A stretch of 64,000 bases of DNA. Origin: Gari tellinella (Eukaryota; Mollusca; Bivalvia; Cardiida; Psammobiidae). This document shows positions 63,887 through 64,000 of this stretch, piece after piece. The stretch lies in the NCBI GenBank assembly GCA_922989275.2, contig OV277861.1, positions 27,806,479-27,870,478 of the forward strand. The letters run 5' to 3'. The notes under the pieces are model-generated. The model worked only from the letters and a program-made list of their open reading frames with translations. It was not told the DNA's origin and made no database searches. Numbering within the stretch: the first letter of the stretch is position 1; each line of letters starts with the position of its first letter. Made by a program: the position numbers and the translations under genes.

Positions 63887-64000
63887 GTAACAAGATAAAA
63901 GACACACGCCAGACCAAGTCCTTCAGATGAGACTTTAAAAACTGAGGTCCGATATATGAGTGCTTTACGCTTGGCATCTAAAAGAACTAGAGAACTCTTT

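Overview
The window is a stretch of animal nuclear DNA, most likely from a bivalve mollusc (inferred). It holds one recognisable gene on the plus strand, the mitochondrial apoptosis-inducing factor AIFM1, split into fifteen supported coding exons plus one probable duplicated exon between 3451 and 63886. The exons total about 1.64 kb, roughly 545 codons, with introns from about 0.9 to 12 kb. Every junction has AG/GT borders and the phases of neighbouring exons agree. The first coding exon (start codon and mitochondrial presequence) was not found and probably lies upstream. The last exon (the final ~25 residues) lies downstream, so the gene is open at both ends. The protein reads in order: presequence and inner-membrane anchor (3.5 kb), acidic/lysine-rich linker (7.2 and 8.2 kb), FAD-binding Rossmann motif (13.9 kb), first oxidoreductase half (15.5-24.8 kb), NADH-binding Rossmann motif (34.3 kb), NAD domain (39-53 kb), second FAD-binding stretch with the GDxxxF motif (55-56 kb), and the AIF C-terminal domain (62-63.8 kb).

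Everything else is intronic and almost wholly repetitive. Five layers are visible. (1) Short hairpin MITEs fall into two groups. One group has TTAA target sites and TTAACCC/GGGTTAA ends (families A, B, C, H). The other has TA target sites (families D, F, G). There are also hAT-like and other TIR elements with clean target duplications. (2) Ten copies of a 1-3 kb element (family 1) have a terminal hairpin starting TTTTAGCTCACC and an end of the type GGTGAGCGAT..CTCTTGTT. They carry internal ~160-165 or ~320 bp tandem units, and all ten lie in the same orientation as the gene. (3) Related palindrome-ended elements (families 2 and 3) carry internal repeats rich in TGACCTTGACC. (4) Minisatellites are present, several abutting exons: a 17-21 bp unit at 14.6-15.5 kb whose repeat contains the exon's own 3' splice site, a 35 bp unit at 21.6-22.6 kb, a 26 bp unit at 34.4-37.95 kb starting at a splice donor, and a ~20 bp unit at 54.0-55.05 kb. 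(5) An 8.3 kb TIR-bounded structure at 44.3-52.5 kb consists of ~180 bp satellite units with long G/C tracts, arranged as two arrays of opposite orientation.

The most notable observations are: nested transposons up to four or five levels deep whose target duplications can be read directly; the amplified splice-acceptor minisatellite; a tandemly duplicated linker exon; a possible 36-nt poison exon; three independent higher-order repeat structures (about 260, 540 and 961 bp) in one gene; and the complete strand bias of the family 1 elements. No prokaryotic gene, CRISPR array, intact transposase, rRNA gene or convincing functional tRNA gene was seen.
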